Shown here piece by piece: positions 16,300-24,895 of a stretch of DNA of 64,000 nt. Positions within the stretch are counted from its first letter, which is position 1; each line of letters starts with the position of its first letter. The stretch covers positions 1-64,000 of the forward strand of contig JAEWLW010000009.1 of assembly GCA_023457355.1 (NCBI GenBank), read 5' to 3'. The position numbers and the translations under genes are program-made. Origin of the DNA: Bacillota bacterium (GTDB taxonomy: Bacteria > Bacillota > Clostridia > Oscillospirales > Ruminococcaceae). Under the pieces are notes generated by a model. The model was not told the DNA's origin, did no database searches, and saw nothing but the letters and a program-made list of their open reading frames with translations.

Positions 16300-16998
16300 A
16301 TGTCAGGAGCAAAATCTTCGCTGGCGGAACAAGCCGCCGGACACATCATGGACATGATATTTGCGGAGCAGCGGTTTCAGGCGGGCGATAAGCTGCCCAA
16401 CGAATTACAGCTTGCGCAGGAACTGGGGATCAGCCGCGTTACGCTGCGCGAGGCAATACGAATGCTGTGTGCACGCAGCGTGGTGGAAATTCGCCGAGGC
16501 CGCGGCACCTACGTAACGGCTGCCTCCGGTGAGTTTATTTCTTCCAAGGCGGACTTCTCGATGGTGGTCAACGTGAATGCCAGCAATCAGGATATGCTGG
16601 ATATCCGAATGATGATTGAACCTACCGCCGCTTACTATGCGGCCAAGCGGGCCACGGAAGAGGAGATTGCGCGCATCAGGGAGCTGAGCCTGGAGATTGA
16701 AAAGACGATAGCGGCAGGAAAAAACCGCATTAAGGTTGAGCAGGATTTTCACAATGCCATTGCCCAGGCCAGCCACAATCCTTTTGTCAAAGAACTGATG
16801 CCTATCATTAACCGCGCCATTTACAGCGCCGTCGCTAATTTCGACAAGAACACGGATCTGATAGCCCTCTCGCTCAATGACCATAAGGAACTGGTGCGGT
16901 TTATTGAAGCGCGCAATGCCGATGGTTCCTATGCCGCCATGCGGCTGCATATTGTCCATGCCTTTGAGATTGCGCACATCGATCTCGATGCACCCTGA
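16300..16998 (+). CDS. GntR-family regulator, FadR/FCD subfamily
   Basis: A 232-residue FadR-like repressor. The winged helix (residues 5-75) has the characteristic LPNELQLAQELGISRVTLREAI segment and the wing RRGRGTYV. The FCD effector domain (about 90-225) keeps metal-ligand-type residues (DFHNAIAQASHN, then HKELV and LHIVHAF). This class usually binds small organic acids such as lactate, pyruvate or sugar acids. GGGAGG precedes the ATG. It is divergent from the dehydrogenase operon and upstream of the TRAP transporter, so it is the natural candidate regulator for one or both. Confidence 0.9.
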   Translation: MSGAKSSLAEQAAGHIMDMIFAEQRFQAGDKLPNELQLAQELGISRVTLREAIRMLCARSVVEIRRGRGTYVTAASGEFISSKADFSMVVNVNASNQDMLDIRMMIEPTAAYYAAKRATEEEIARIRELSLEIEKTIAAGKNRIKVEQDFHNAIAQASHNPFVKELMPIINRAIYSAVANFDKNTDLIALSLNDHKELVRFIEARNADGSYAAMRLHIVHAFEIAHIDLDAP

Positions 16999-17298
16999 CC
17001 GCCGCGGGCATATAGAAAATACAGGATGGGTTTGCTATTAAAAATATTTATGGGAATGCTTTATAACACCGGCCGGGTTTAACTTCTGGCTGTGCACGTT
17101 CGGTGTGGATATCACGGGCGTCAGCCTGCCTGCTTCCTCTTTTTGGGTTGACGAAAAAATACCCCGCCAATCTATGCCGCCGTTTTATTGCTGGTTAATG
17201 CCAAAAGGCGTTTTGAGCTGGTTTCATGGGCAATTGTTGCTTCAGAAACGGACCTGATATCTGTTCAACGCACATATCGAAAGAAGGGGTTTGCGCCT

Positions 17299-18033
17299 AT
17301 GAGCAACCGAAAGCCTAAAAAAGCAAAAAATACGCCTATGACGCGAGAGATGCAGATTGCGGGTGCCAGGATGTTTGGCAAACACATCTCGCGTCAGAAA
17401 CGAACGATTTTGCTGTTGGTGACGCTGCTGGCCTGTGCCATGCCCATGATAATGGGCGCCCGGTTTTGGAAGGATATTCCCGCGCTTGTCCCCAGTGGTT
17501 TAATCGGTTTGGATGGTAAGGATGATTCCCTCCCGCGTTGGGTTGTGGCGTTCGGCCTTCCCGGTCTGATGTGCCTGCTCAATGCCATTGCCCACGGTCA
17601 GCTGTGGTTCCATCAGAACCGCTTGACCCTGCCGCCAACCCATATCCGCCTGACCGGCCGTTGGGGTTTTCCCGTGATCTCGGTCATATTTTGCAGCGGT
17701 ATGATTCGGCAGTCTTTAGGTCTGACACCCTTGCCGATCGTTCTTCTTGCCCCCTGCATAATCGGCCTGCTGCTTTTAATTCTGGGGGGGCAGATGTGGG
17801 AGTGTCCTCAAGACGCCAAGGTCGCGCTGCGTTTTGCTTTTACAGAGCGCAGTGCGCAGACATGGGACGCTGTTCATCGGACGGCGGGCGGTACATGGAT
17901 GACCGCCGGGTTATTGACCATACTAAACGTTATGCGAACCTCCGGCTTGACCCCTTTTATCGCCGTGCTGGTGGCTGTGGCTATCGCCGCGCCCTTTGCC
18001 TATGGCTTTATTCGAAATGGTTGCCTGGAATAA
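17299..18033 (+). CDS. Polytopic membrane protein, DUF1648/SdpI-like
   Basis: A 244-residue membrane protein with a basic N-terminus and about six hydrophobic segments (LLLVTLLACAMPMIMG is the first). The stretch after the first segment (IPALVPSGLIGLDG, then LPRWVVAFGLPG) resembles the DUF1648 region found in SdpI-type immunity or signalling proteins; the match is by eye and weak. The start at 17299 is chosen for AAGGGG upstream and the basic leader; the frame extends to 17188. It lies 300 bp after the GntR gene and 308 bp before the TRAP operon. Its role is unknown. Confidence 0.65.
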   Translation: MSNRKPKKAKNTPMTREMQIAGARMFGKHISRQKRTILLLVTLLACAMPMIMGARFWKDIPALVPSGLIGLDGKDDSLPRWVVAFGLPGLMCLLNAIAHGQLWFHQNRLTLPPTHIRLTGRWGFPVISVIFCSGMIRQSLGLTPLPIVLLAPCIIGLLLLILGGQMWECPQDAKVALRFAFTERSAQTWDAVHRTAGGTWMTAGLLTILNVMRTSGLTPFIAVLVAVAIAAPFAYGFIRNGCLE

Positions 18034-18124
18034 GCTGTTGCCTGCTTAGAATGTGCAAAATTCGCACAAATAGTGATTTTATTTTCATAAGACAGATATT
18101 TTGTTAAAAAATAAAATAGTGGTG

Positions 18125-18139
18125 TCACAAGTGTTGTGA
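18125..18139. promoter_or_regulatory. Palindrome TCACAA-GTG-TTGTGA upstream of TRAP operon
   Basis: Perfect 6-bp inverted repeat with a three-base spacer, about 200 bp before dctQ, in an otherwise AT-rich stretch (18034-18341) that also holds a GGGG/CCCC mini-hairpin near 18220. It is a plausible regulator binding site for the transporter; nothing else is recognisable there. Confidence 0.4.
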
Positions 18140-18341
18140 AAAAACATAAAGCGACTTTGAAAAGCTGCCCTGTGACCGATTGCCATCAAAGAATGATGTG
18201 CTATACGTGTGCAGTACCGGGGTTTGCGCCCCTGTATATGGATGTCGTCCGGAAAATGGCTATACAACGCTATAAAAGGGGAATTTTACAGCAATGACGC
18301 ATTGCCCGGCGACGCTTAGTTTTAAGGAAGGGATTGATTGA

Positions 18342-18866
18342 ATGAAAGCCTACAAAAAGATCATGGATGGCATTGCTGTGGTTGAAAAAAGTGTTATCAG
18401 CCTGCTTTTGGTTCTTGTCACTCTGATCACCTTTGCGAATGTGATGGTTCGCAAATTCAGCAACAGCCAGTTCGCCTGGACGGAGGAGCTGGTAATCAAC
18501 CTGTTTGTTCTGATGATTATGATGGGTTGCGCACTGTGTGCCCGTGAAGGAAGCCTGATCAGCCTGTCTTTGATTTTCGACCGGCTTAAGGTTGGTGGCA
18601 AAAAGGTTTTTGTGGCCATCATCACCGTGGCCAACACTTTATTCTGGGTGCTGCTTTTAAAGACCGGCTGGGATAAGGTTGCCACGCAGCTGGCCAATGG
18701 CAAGCGTACTTTTTCTCTGGGCTGGCCGGAGTGGGTGTTTACGATTTTTTTGCCTATTGGCGCTATTTTTCTGATTATCCATACCATTGAATTCTGTGTG
18801 GACGTTATGGCGAACAACGCTGAGTGCGTCAATCTTGAGAGTGAGGAGAACAAGCAGAATGATTAA
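18342..18866 (+). CDS. dctQ: TRAP transporter small permease (DctQ)
   Basis: The 174-residue small membrane subunit of a tripartite ATP-independent periplasmic transporter, which imports carboxylates driven by a sodium gradient. Four membrane segments are visible; the conserved NVMVRKF and the acidic WTEELVINLFV stretch near residue 45 are typical of DctQ. AAGGAAGGG lies upstream of the ATG. It overlaps dctM by 8 bases. The order dctQ-dctM-dctP is complete in this operon. Confidence 0.93.
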   Translation: MKAYKKIMDGIAVVEKSVISLLLVLVTLITFANVMVRKFSNSQFAWTEELVINLFVLMIMMGCALCAREGSLISLSLIFDRLKVGGKKVFVAIITVANTLFWVLLLKTGWDKVATQLANGKRTFSLGWPEWVFTIFLPIGAIFLIIHTIEFCVDVMANNAECVNLESEENKQND

Positions 18867-20163
18867 TTTTATCCTCTTCGGTTCTTTTTTTGTGCTGCTG
18901 TTCCTCAACGTCCCCATTTGCACCAGCCTGGGCCTGTCTTCCGTTTTAGCCATGGTCTATTCCGGCGATAGACTTTCCATTGTTCCTACAAACGTCTATA
19001 ACGGCATGGCAAAGTTCCTGCTGCTGGCTATTCCGTTCTTTGTGCTTTCCGGCAATATTATGGCAAAAGCCGGCATCTCTACGCGTCTGGTGCAGTTTAT
19101 TGATGACTGTATCGGGCACCGGCGCGGCGGCATCGCTATTGTGTGCGTTGTGGTCGCCTGCTTCTTCGGCGCCATTTCCGGTTCCGGCCCCGCTACCGTG
19201 GCGGCTCTGGGCATCATTCTGATTCCCGCCATGATTAACCGCGGCGGTTTTTCCGCGCCCTTCTCCTCCGCGATGATGGCAACCGCATCTTCTATCGCTA
19301 TTGTTATTCCGCCCTCCATCGCATTTGTGGTATATGCCTCAATCACCGGCGTCTCGGTGGGCGATATGTTCATGGGCGGCATTCTTCCCGGCATTATGAT
19401 GGGCCTGGCGCTGATCATCATTATCATGATTGAGGCGCGTGTAAAAGGTCTTTCCGGATCCCGCGAGAGAGCCAGCTGGGGGCAACGGTGGAAGTCTTTC
19501 CGCACTGCTTTCTGGGGCTTCCTGATGCCTGTCATCATCCTGGGCGGTATCTATGGCGGCATTTTCACGCCGACTGAGGCCGCTGCTGTATCCGTGGTGT
19601 ACGGTCTTATTGTCGGCCTGTTCATTTACCGCGAGGTCAAGTTAAAGGATTTGTTTGACCTGCTGGTGGACTCCGGCAAAACGACCGGCGGCATCATGCT
19701 GATTATCGGCGCCGCCACACTGTTCTCTTATATCTGTACCGTCCATGGCATCTCCACTGCGGCGCAAAAGCTGCTGCTGAATATCTCCGGAAACAAGTAT
19801 GTGTTTCTGTTGATTGTCAACGTGATCTTCCTGATCGCCGGCTGCTTCGTGGACGCAAACTCGGCCATGTACATTTTTATCCCGATTATGTATCCGGTTG
19901 CTCAGAAACTGGGTATTGACCCCATCCATTTTGGCGTTCTTTCTACTGTGAACCTGGCGATTGGCCAGGTGACGCCTCCCGTGGGCGTCAACCTGTTTGT
20001 CGCCATTGGCGTCAGCAATAAACTCAAAGGCCTGCGGGACAGAACCACGGTCACCATTGAGACAATCTCAAAAGCCGTGTGGCCCATGATTCTGGCTTGC
20101 ATCATCACGCTGATGCTTGTCACTTATGTCCCTTTCTTCTCCACTGTGTTCCTGCACGGCTGA
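18859..20163 (+). CDS. dctM: TRAP transporter large permease (DctM)
   Basis: The 434-residue large subunit that forms the transport channel, with about 12 hydrophobic segments. Family landmarks include VPTNVYNGMAKFLLLAIPFF near residue 35, the GSGPATVAALGIILIP segment and GGIYGGIFTPTEAAA. The ATG at 18859 (MINFILFGS) lies within the dctQ stop region and follows GAGGAGA; the longer open frame is rejected. The substrate is determined by the adjacent DctP protein. Confidence 0.94.
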   Translation: MINFILFGSFFVLLFLNVPICTSLGLSSVLAMVYSGDRLSIVPTNVYNGMAKFLLLAIPFFVLSGNIMAKAGISTRLVQFIDDCIGHRRGGIAIVCVVVACFFGAISGSGPATVAALGIILIPAMINRGGFSAPFSSAMMATASSIAIVIPPSIAFVVYASITGVSVGDMFMGGILPGIMMGLALIIIIMIEARVKGLSGSRERASWGQRWKSFRTAFWGFLMPVIILGGIYGGIFTPTEAAAVSVVYGLIVGLFIYREVKLKDLFDLLVDSGKTTGGIMLIIGAATLFSYICTVHGISTAAQKLLLNISGNKYVFLLIVNVIFLIAGCFVDANSAMYIFIPIMYPVAQKLGIDPIHFGVLSTVNLAIGQVTPPVGVNLFVAIGVSNKLKGLRDRTTVTIETISKAVWPMILACIITLMLVTYVPFFSTVFLHG

Positions 20164-20238
20164 TAGCCGTTTTAACGGTCTGTCGTCACATTTTGTGATA
20201 TCAGATAAAACGTACAAAGAGGTTAAGGAGGAAAACAA

Positions 20239-21288
20239 ATGAAAAAATTTCTTGCATTGCCTTTGTCACTGGCAATGGTACTGACCATGGCTGCCTGCGG
20301 CAAAAGCTCGGCGCCCGCCAGCAGTACCCCCGACCAGCAATCCCCCTCTGCATCTGCATCAGCGCCCGCTTTTGAGAAGCAGACATGGAAATTTGCCTGC
20401 TCCGCTACTGAAAACACTGTCTGGGCCGACATGGGCCGCGACTTCGGCAAATTGGTTAACGAGGCTACCGGCGGCGCCATTACGGTAGAGGTTTACGCCG
20501 CTGACCAGCTGACCGCCGGAAACCAGTCTGAAGGCATTCAGGCCGTTATCGATGGTACCACCGAGCTGTCCGCACACTCCAACCTGATCTATTCCGCTTT
20601 TGATAAGCGCCTGAACGTTGTCTCCCTGCCCTTCCTGTTTGACTCGTTCGAAGACGTTGATGCCAAGTTGGACGGCGAAGGTGGCAAGGCTGTCGGCGCG
20701 GTTGTCGAGAGCATGGGCCTGCATCTTCTGGGCATCGGTGAAAACGGTTTCCGCCATCCCACCAACAGCGTTCGTGCCATCACCAGCCTGGCTGATATGA
20801 AGGGCCTGAAGCTGCGTGTTGCCGGTTCCGAGCTGCTCAACCGCGAATATGCACTGTGGGGCGCCAACTGGGCGAATGCCAACTGGTCCGAGGTTTACAC
20901 CGGCCTGCAGACCGGCACCTATGACGGCCAGGAAAATCCGCTTCCCACCGCCGATGGCGCTTCCATCGCAGAGGTTCAGAAGCATGTCACTTACTGGACC
21001 GGCGTTTATGACTGCATTTTCTTCACTATGAACGGCGAACTGTATGACTCCCTCTCCCCCGAGCTGAAAGCGATCGTTGATGAGTGCGGCATGAAGGCAG
21101 CCCAGAATCAGCGTAAGCTGGAGCGCGAGCAGGATCAGGAAGTTCTGGCTAAGTGGACCGCTGCCGGTGTCACTGTCACCGAGCTGACCCCTGAAGCTGC
21201 CAAGGAATTTAAAGATGCGGCCGCTCCCTGCTATGACGAGTTCGCTGAGGTTCTGACACCTGAGCTGATCGCTGCTTTCACTAAGTAA
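20239..21288 (+). CDS. dctP: TRAP transporter solute-binding lipoprotein (DctP)
   Basis: The 349-residue extracellular solute receptor of the TRAP system. It has a lipoprotein signal peptide with the lipobox MAAC followed by a Ser/Pro/Ala-rich linker, and then the DctP fold. Family features are the WKFACSATENTVWADMGRDF opening, the VASLADMKGLKLRV-like ligand arginine segment (LADMKGLKLRVAGS) and the GANWANANWSEVYTGLQTG hinge region with PLPT. This architecture points to a carboxylate ligand. AAGGAGG precedes the ATG. A terminator follows. Confidence 0.94.
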   Translation: MKKFLALPLSLAMVLTMAACGKSSAPASSTPDQQSPSASASAPAFEKQTWKFACSATENTVWADMGRDFGKLVNEATGGAITVEVYAADQLTAGNQSEGIQAVIDGTTELSAHSNLIYSAFDKRLNVVSLPFLFDSFEDVDAKLDGEGGKAVGAVVESMGLHLLGIGENGFRHPTNSVRAITSLADMKGLKLRVAGSELLNREYALWGANWANANWSEVYTGLQTGTYDGQENPLPTADGASIAEVQKHVTYWTGVYDCIFFTMNGELYDSLSPELKAIVDECGMKAAQNQRKLEREQDQEVLAKWTAAGVTVTELTPEAAKEFKDAAAPCYDEFAEVLTPELIAAFTK

Positions 21289-21341
21289 ATTCAAGCAGTG
21301 TCTTGAATGAAGAAGTACTCTAATTTCAAGTTGCATTGATA

Positions 21342-21380
21342 GAAAGTGCGCGGCCGCAAGCTCTGCAGCCGCGCACTTTT
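21342..21380 (+). terminator. Rho-independent terminator after dctP
   Basis: Stem AAAGTGCGCGGC / GCCGCGCACTTT with a loop of about 14 bases and a TTTTG tail, 54 bp after the dctP stop. Confidence 0.85.
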
Positions 21381-21581
21381 GTCATACGCGGGGAAGTGGA
21401 ACAAGACGCCGAATGCCGCCAAATCCGATAGCCGCTATCTTACGCACAAGCCGGCACATCGGCAGAGCGCACCATCGTTTATTGGGCCGGCAGGCATTGC
21501 GGTTTTCCAGGCATCTGTCGGATTCAGCCTTTTCGCTACAGTACACAAACACCCACCCCAAAACGTAGTAGGAGGTTCCAT

Positions 21582-22547
21582 ATGCAATATTCAAAAGAAT
21601 TTCTTAAAAAGATCCATACGCATCTGCTTGAGACCCGCCTGATGGAGGAGAAACTCGTTGAACTATATGCGCAGGGGCGTGTGCCGGGGCATGTCCACAG
21701 CGGCGTGGGCCAGGAGGCCACCTACGTGGGCGTGCTTTCCACCCGCAAGGACGGCGACTATTATAAACTAACCCACCGCCCCATCGCATTGCCCCGGATG
21801 CTGGGCACAACTCTGGAGGTATTCTTCGGTGAATTGCTGGCCAAAACCACCGGCAACTCCGGTGGCCGTGGCGGCAGCCTGCACATCGGCGAACTCAGCA
21901 AAGGGATGCTGGGTATGTCCGGAACGCTGGGCTGCGACACGGGCGTGGCTGTTGGCGCAGCCCTGACCATCCAGATGGAAGCGCGGGACAATGTTTCCTA
22001 TATGTTCATGGGCGAGGGAACCTCCAGCCGCGGCCCCGTGTACGAAGCCATGAATCTGGCAGCCGCCTGGAAACTGCCCGTCCTTTTCATCTGTGAAAAT
22101 AACCAGTACGCCATCTCGACACCCTGTGAATCCACAATTCCCGTGGCCAACGCACTGGCCGACCGCGCCGCCGGTTACGGCATGCCCGCCAAAGTGGCGG
22201 ACGGCACCGACGTTCTGGCGGTTTACGAAGCGGCCAAAGAACTGGTGGGCGGCATCCGCGCCGGCAATGGCCCCGCCATTTTAGAATGCAAATCCTACCG
22301 CTGGCGCGGCCACTTTGAGGGCGACAAGTGCGCCTACCGCGACGCCGCCGTCACAGAAAAATGGATGGCCGAAAAGGACTGTGTGAAGAATCTGGAAGCC
22401 CTGCTTCTGGCGGGGGGCGTGCTGACCGGGGACGACATTTCCCGGGCGCGCGGCGCTTTTGATGCCGAGATGGAAAAAGCCATTGCGCACGCCGAATCCA
22501 CTCCTGCTATGAAGCCCGAAGATATCTACGATTATCTCTACGTGTAA
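21582..22547 (+). CDS. Divergent 2-oxoacid dehydrogenase E1 alpha subunit
   Basis: A 321-residue E1alpha-type TPP enzyme subunit. The TPP motif reads GEGTSSRG up to the paired asparagines in ICENN; Glu for Asp at this position also occurs in branched-chain E1alpha. The active-site segment that is THRGHGH in the first complex of this window is THRPIALPRM here, and the GxxGxxxP motif is SGTLGCDTG, so catalytic details differ. AGGAGG precedes the ATG. It is first of E1alpha-E1beta-E2-lplA. Substrate class is uncertain. Confidence 0.88.
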   Translation: MQYSKEFLKKIHTHLLETRLMEEKLVELYAQGRVPGHVHSGVGQEATYVGVLSTRKDGDYYKLTHRPIALPRMLGTTLEVFFGELLAKTTGNSGGRGGSLHIGELSKGMLGMSGTLGCDTGVAVGAALTIQMEARDNVSYMFMGEGTSSRGPVYEAMNLAAAWKLPVLFICENNQYAISTPCESTIPVANALADRAAGYGMPAKVADGTDVLAVYEAAKELVGGIRAGNGPAILECKSYRWRGHFEGDKCAYRDAAVTEKWMAEKDCVKNLEALLLAGGVLTGDDISRARGAFDAEMEKAIAHAESTPAMKPEDIYDYLYV

Positions 22548-22590
22548 GCCTGCATCACGAAAAAAGACTATTACAAGGAGGATACACCAC

Positions 22591-23571
22591 ATGAAAGTTA
22601 CGTATGCCAAGGCCATTGGTGATGCTTTGAAGGAAGAGATGCGCAGAGACAACAAGGTGGTCGTCTTTGGCGAGGATGTGGCGGCGTTCGGCAATATTTT
22701 CGGTATCATGAACGGCATGCTCGAGGAATTCGGCCCCAAACGTATCCGGAATACCCCCATAGCCGAAACGGCTATTGTGGGCGCCGCTCTGGGTGCTGCG
22801 CTCACCGGCCTGCGCCCCTGTGCGGAGCTGATGTATTCCGATTTTACGCTGGTGGCGTTCAGTGAAATTTTTCACTGCGTCGCCAAATGGCGCTATATGA
22901 ACGGCCCCGAATATAGGCTGCCGCTCGTTATCCGCAGCGCCAGCGGCTCCTCCAATGGCGCCGGTGCCGAGCACTCCAACACGGTGGAAAGCCTGTTTAT
23001 GCACGCCCCCGGCCTGACGATCATCACCCCCTCCTGTGCCTATGACGCGAAGGGCCTGCTGAAATCCGCCATCCGTTCCGATAACCCGGTGCTGTTCTGT
23101 GAGCCCAAATTGCTGTATCAATCAAAGCAGGAGATTCCAGACGATGTCTATGAAAGTGATTACACCATTCCCATCGGCGTGGCGGATATAAAACGGCCCG
23201 GTAAGGATATCACGCTGGTGGCCGTGGGCCTGATGGTTCCGCGGGCGTTGGAGGCCGCCGAGAAGCTGGCTGCCGAGGGGATTGATGTGGAGGTTGTTGA
23301 CCCGCGCACGATTGCACCTTTGGATAAAAAGACCATCTACGACTCCATCCGCAGAACCCACAGGGCCGCTGTCGTAGAGGAAGGCAACAAAACCGCCGGC
23401 ATCGGCGCAGAGCTGGCCGCCCAGTTCCAGGAGGAACTTTATGATGAACTGGACGGGCCTGTAGCCCGGATTGCCGCGCTGGATGTTCCCATGCCCTATA
23501 ACATCCAAATGGAAAAGTACGCGATTCCTGATGTTGGTCGGATCTGCGAATCTATTCGCACCATGTTCTAA
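22591..23571 (+). CDS. 2-oxoacid dehydrogenase E1 beta subunit (second set)
   Basis: A 326-residue E1beta. The TPP-activating segment GEDVAAFGNIFG, the NTPIAETAIVGAALGAA motif and the C-terminal DPRTIAPLDKKTI transketolase segment are all intact, and length is normal. AAGGAGG precedes the ATG, 43 bp after E1alpha. It is clearly related to, but distinct from, the minus-strand E1beta at 12584. It should form the heterotetramer with the upstream alpha subunit. Confidence 0.93.
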   Translation: MKVTYAKAIGDALKEEMRRDNKVVVFGEDVAAFGNIFGIMNGMLEEFGPKRIRNTPIAETAIVGAALGAALTGLRPCAELMYSDFTLVAFSEIFHCVAKWRYMNGPEYRLPLVIRSASGSSNGAGAEHSNTVESLFMHAPGLTIITPSCAYDAKGLLKSAIRSDNPVLFCEPKLLYQSKQEIPDDVYESDYTIPIGVADIKRPGKDITLVAVGLMVPRALEAAEKLAAEGIDVEVVDPRTIAPLDKKTIYDSIRRTHRAAVVEEGNKTAGIGAELAAQFQEELYDELDGPVARIAALDVPMPYNIQMEKYAIPDVGRICESIRTMF

Positions 23572-23595
23572 TCGATCAGAAAGGAGACGTGCAAT

Positions 23596-24786
23596 ATGAG
23601 CTTTCAAATCGTTATGCCCAAAGCAGGCCTGACCATGGTGGAGGGCACCATCTCCGAATGGAAAATAGCGGAGGGCGCCACAGTCAACAAGGGCGATATC
23701 CTTATGGAATATGAAAACGAAAAAAACACCATCGAGTGCGTGGCCCTGGCCGCCGGCATTCTGCACATCGTTGCCCAAGCGGGAGAGACCGTTCCCGTAG
23801 GCGAAGCCATCGGGGTGCTGGCGGAAAATCAGGCGGAATACGCGGCTATAACCGGCACGACGTCCGCCGCCGCGCCTGTCACCGTCCCGTCCCTTCCAGC
23901 CGCCGGTTTGGCTGTTCGGGCGGACGGACGTGTCCGGGCGACCGGCCTCGCCAAAAAGATGGCCAGGCAGACCGGCATCAACATCGCGGATGTTCCGTCT
24001 TCCGGCGGCCCCGACGGGACACGTATTGTCGCCAAAGATGTGACGGCCTATCTCGAAGCCGGAAAGAATACCGCCGCGTCTGTACCCGAAACGTCGGATC
24101 AGATTACCGCCATTCCATGGACCGGCATTCGCAAGACCATTGCACGCAACATGCTCAACAGCCTGCAGCAGAGTGCACAATGCACGGCAACTTGCGAGAT
24201 GGATGTCACCGAGCTTCTGGCTTTGCGCCGGAAACTGGTGGGCCAGCAGGGGTTTTTGGGCTGCAAAATCACCGTCAACGACCTGCTGTGCATGGCTGTT
24301 GCAAAAATGCTCGCGAAGCACCCCCTCACAAACGCCACCTTTGACGGCAAGACATTGTTCTCGCATAAGCATGTCAATCTGTCGGTGGCTGTCGCCACCG
24401 AAGAAGGCCTGATGGCACCCGTCGTGAAGCATGCCGATACGCTGTCTCTGGTGGCGCTCAGCAAGGCGATCAGGGATTTGGGCACCCGGGCCAGAGACAA
24501 AAAATTGCGGGAGGGGGAGCAGACCGGCGGAACTTTTACCGTCTCTAATGTGGGGATGTTCCCGATTGATATGTCCACGCCGATCATCAATCCGCCCGAG
24601 GTGGCTATCATGGGCTTTGGCCGCACCACCAAAAAGCCCGTCTATATAGACGGTGCATTTGTGCCTCGGGATATGCTGTGCTGCTATCTGACCTTTGATC
24701 ACCGCGTTGTGGACGGGCTTGAAGTGGGCCGCATCTTCAAGGATATGCAATTGCTTATTGAACATCCCGAGCTGATCACAGCCTGA
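23596..24786 (+). CDS. Dihydrolipoamide acyltransferase E2 (second set)
   Basis: A 396-residue E2. The lipoyl domain (1-78) has its lysine in EYENEKNTIE, an unusual context compared with the first complex. A subunit-binding domain follows (ATGLAKKMARQTGIN, DGTRIVAKDV; about 115-150), then the catalytic domain with HRVVDG near the end. AAGGAG precedes the ATG, 24 bp after E1beta. No E3 gene follows, so this complex must borrow an E3, probably the lipoyl-E3 encoded at 9572. Confidence 0.92.
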   Translation: MSFQIVMPKAGLTMVEGTISEWKIAEGATVNKGDILMEYENEKNTIECVALAAGILHIVAQAGETVPVGEAIGVLAENQAEYAAITGTTSAAAPVTVPSLPAAGLAVRADGRVRATGLAKKMARQTGINIADVPSSGGPDGTRIVAKDVTAYLEAGKNTAASVPETSDQITAIPWTGIRKTIARNMLNSLQQSAQCTATCEMDVTELLALRRKLVGQQGFLGCKITVNDLLCMAVAKMLAKHPLTNATFDGKTLFSHKHVNLSVAVATEEGLMAPVVKHADTLSLVALSKAIRDLGTRARDKKLREGEQTGGTFTVSNVGMFPIDMSTPIINPPEVAIMGFGRTTKKPVYIDGAFVPRDMLCCYLTFDHRVVDGLEVGRIFKDMQLLIEHPELITA

Positions 24787-24895
24787 ATTACAAAAAACGC
24801 ATACAAAATAGGATTTTGGCGGCAGCGTCACATAACAGCGCTATATGGCGGCATAAGACAACGCAATCCCGCCTGTACGAAAGGAATTTAGTCCC

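Noticed and set aside
20359..21336. 325-codon minus-strand frame opposite dctP
   Set aside because: Shadow of a well-supported lipoprotein gene; no start signal.
23122..24831. 569-codon minus-strand frame opposite the second E2
   Set aside because: Antisense to a gene with clear lipoyl and acyltransferase motifs; no protein family recognisable.
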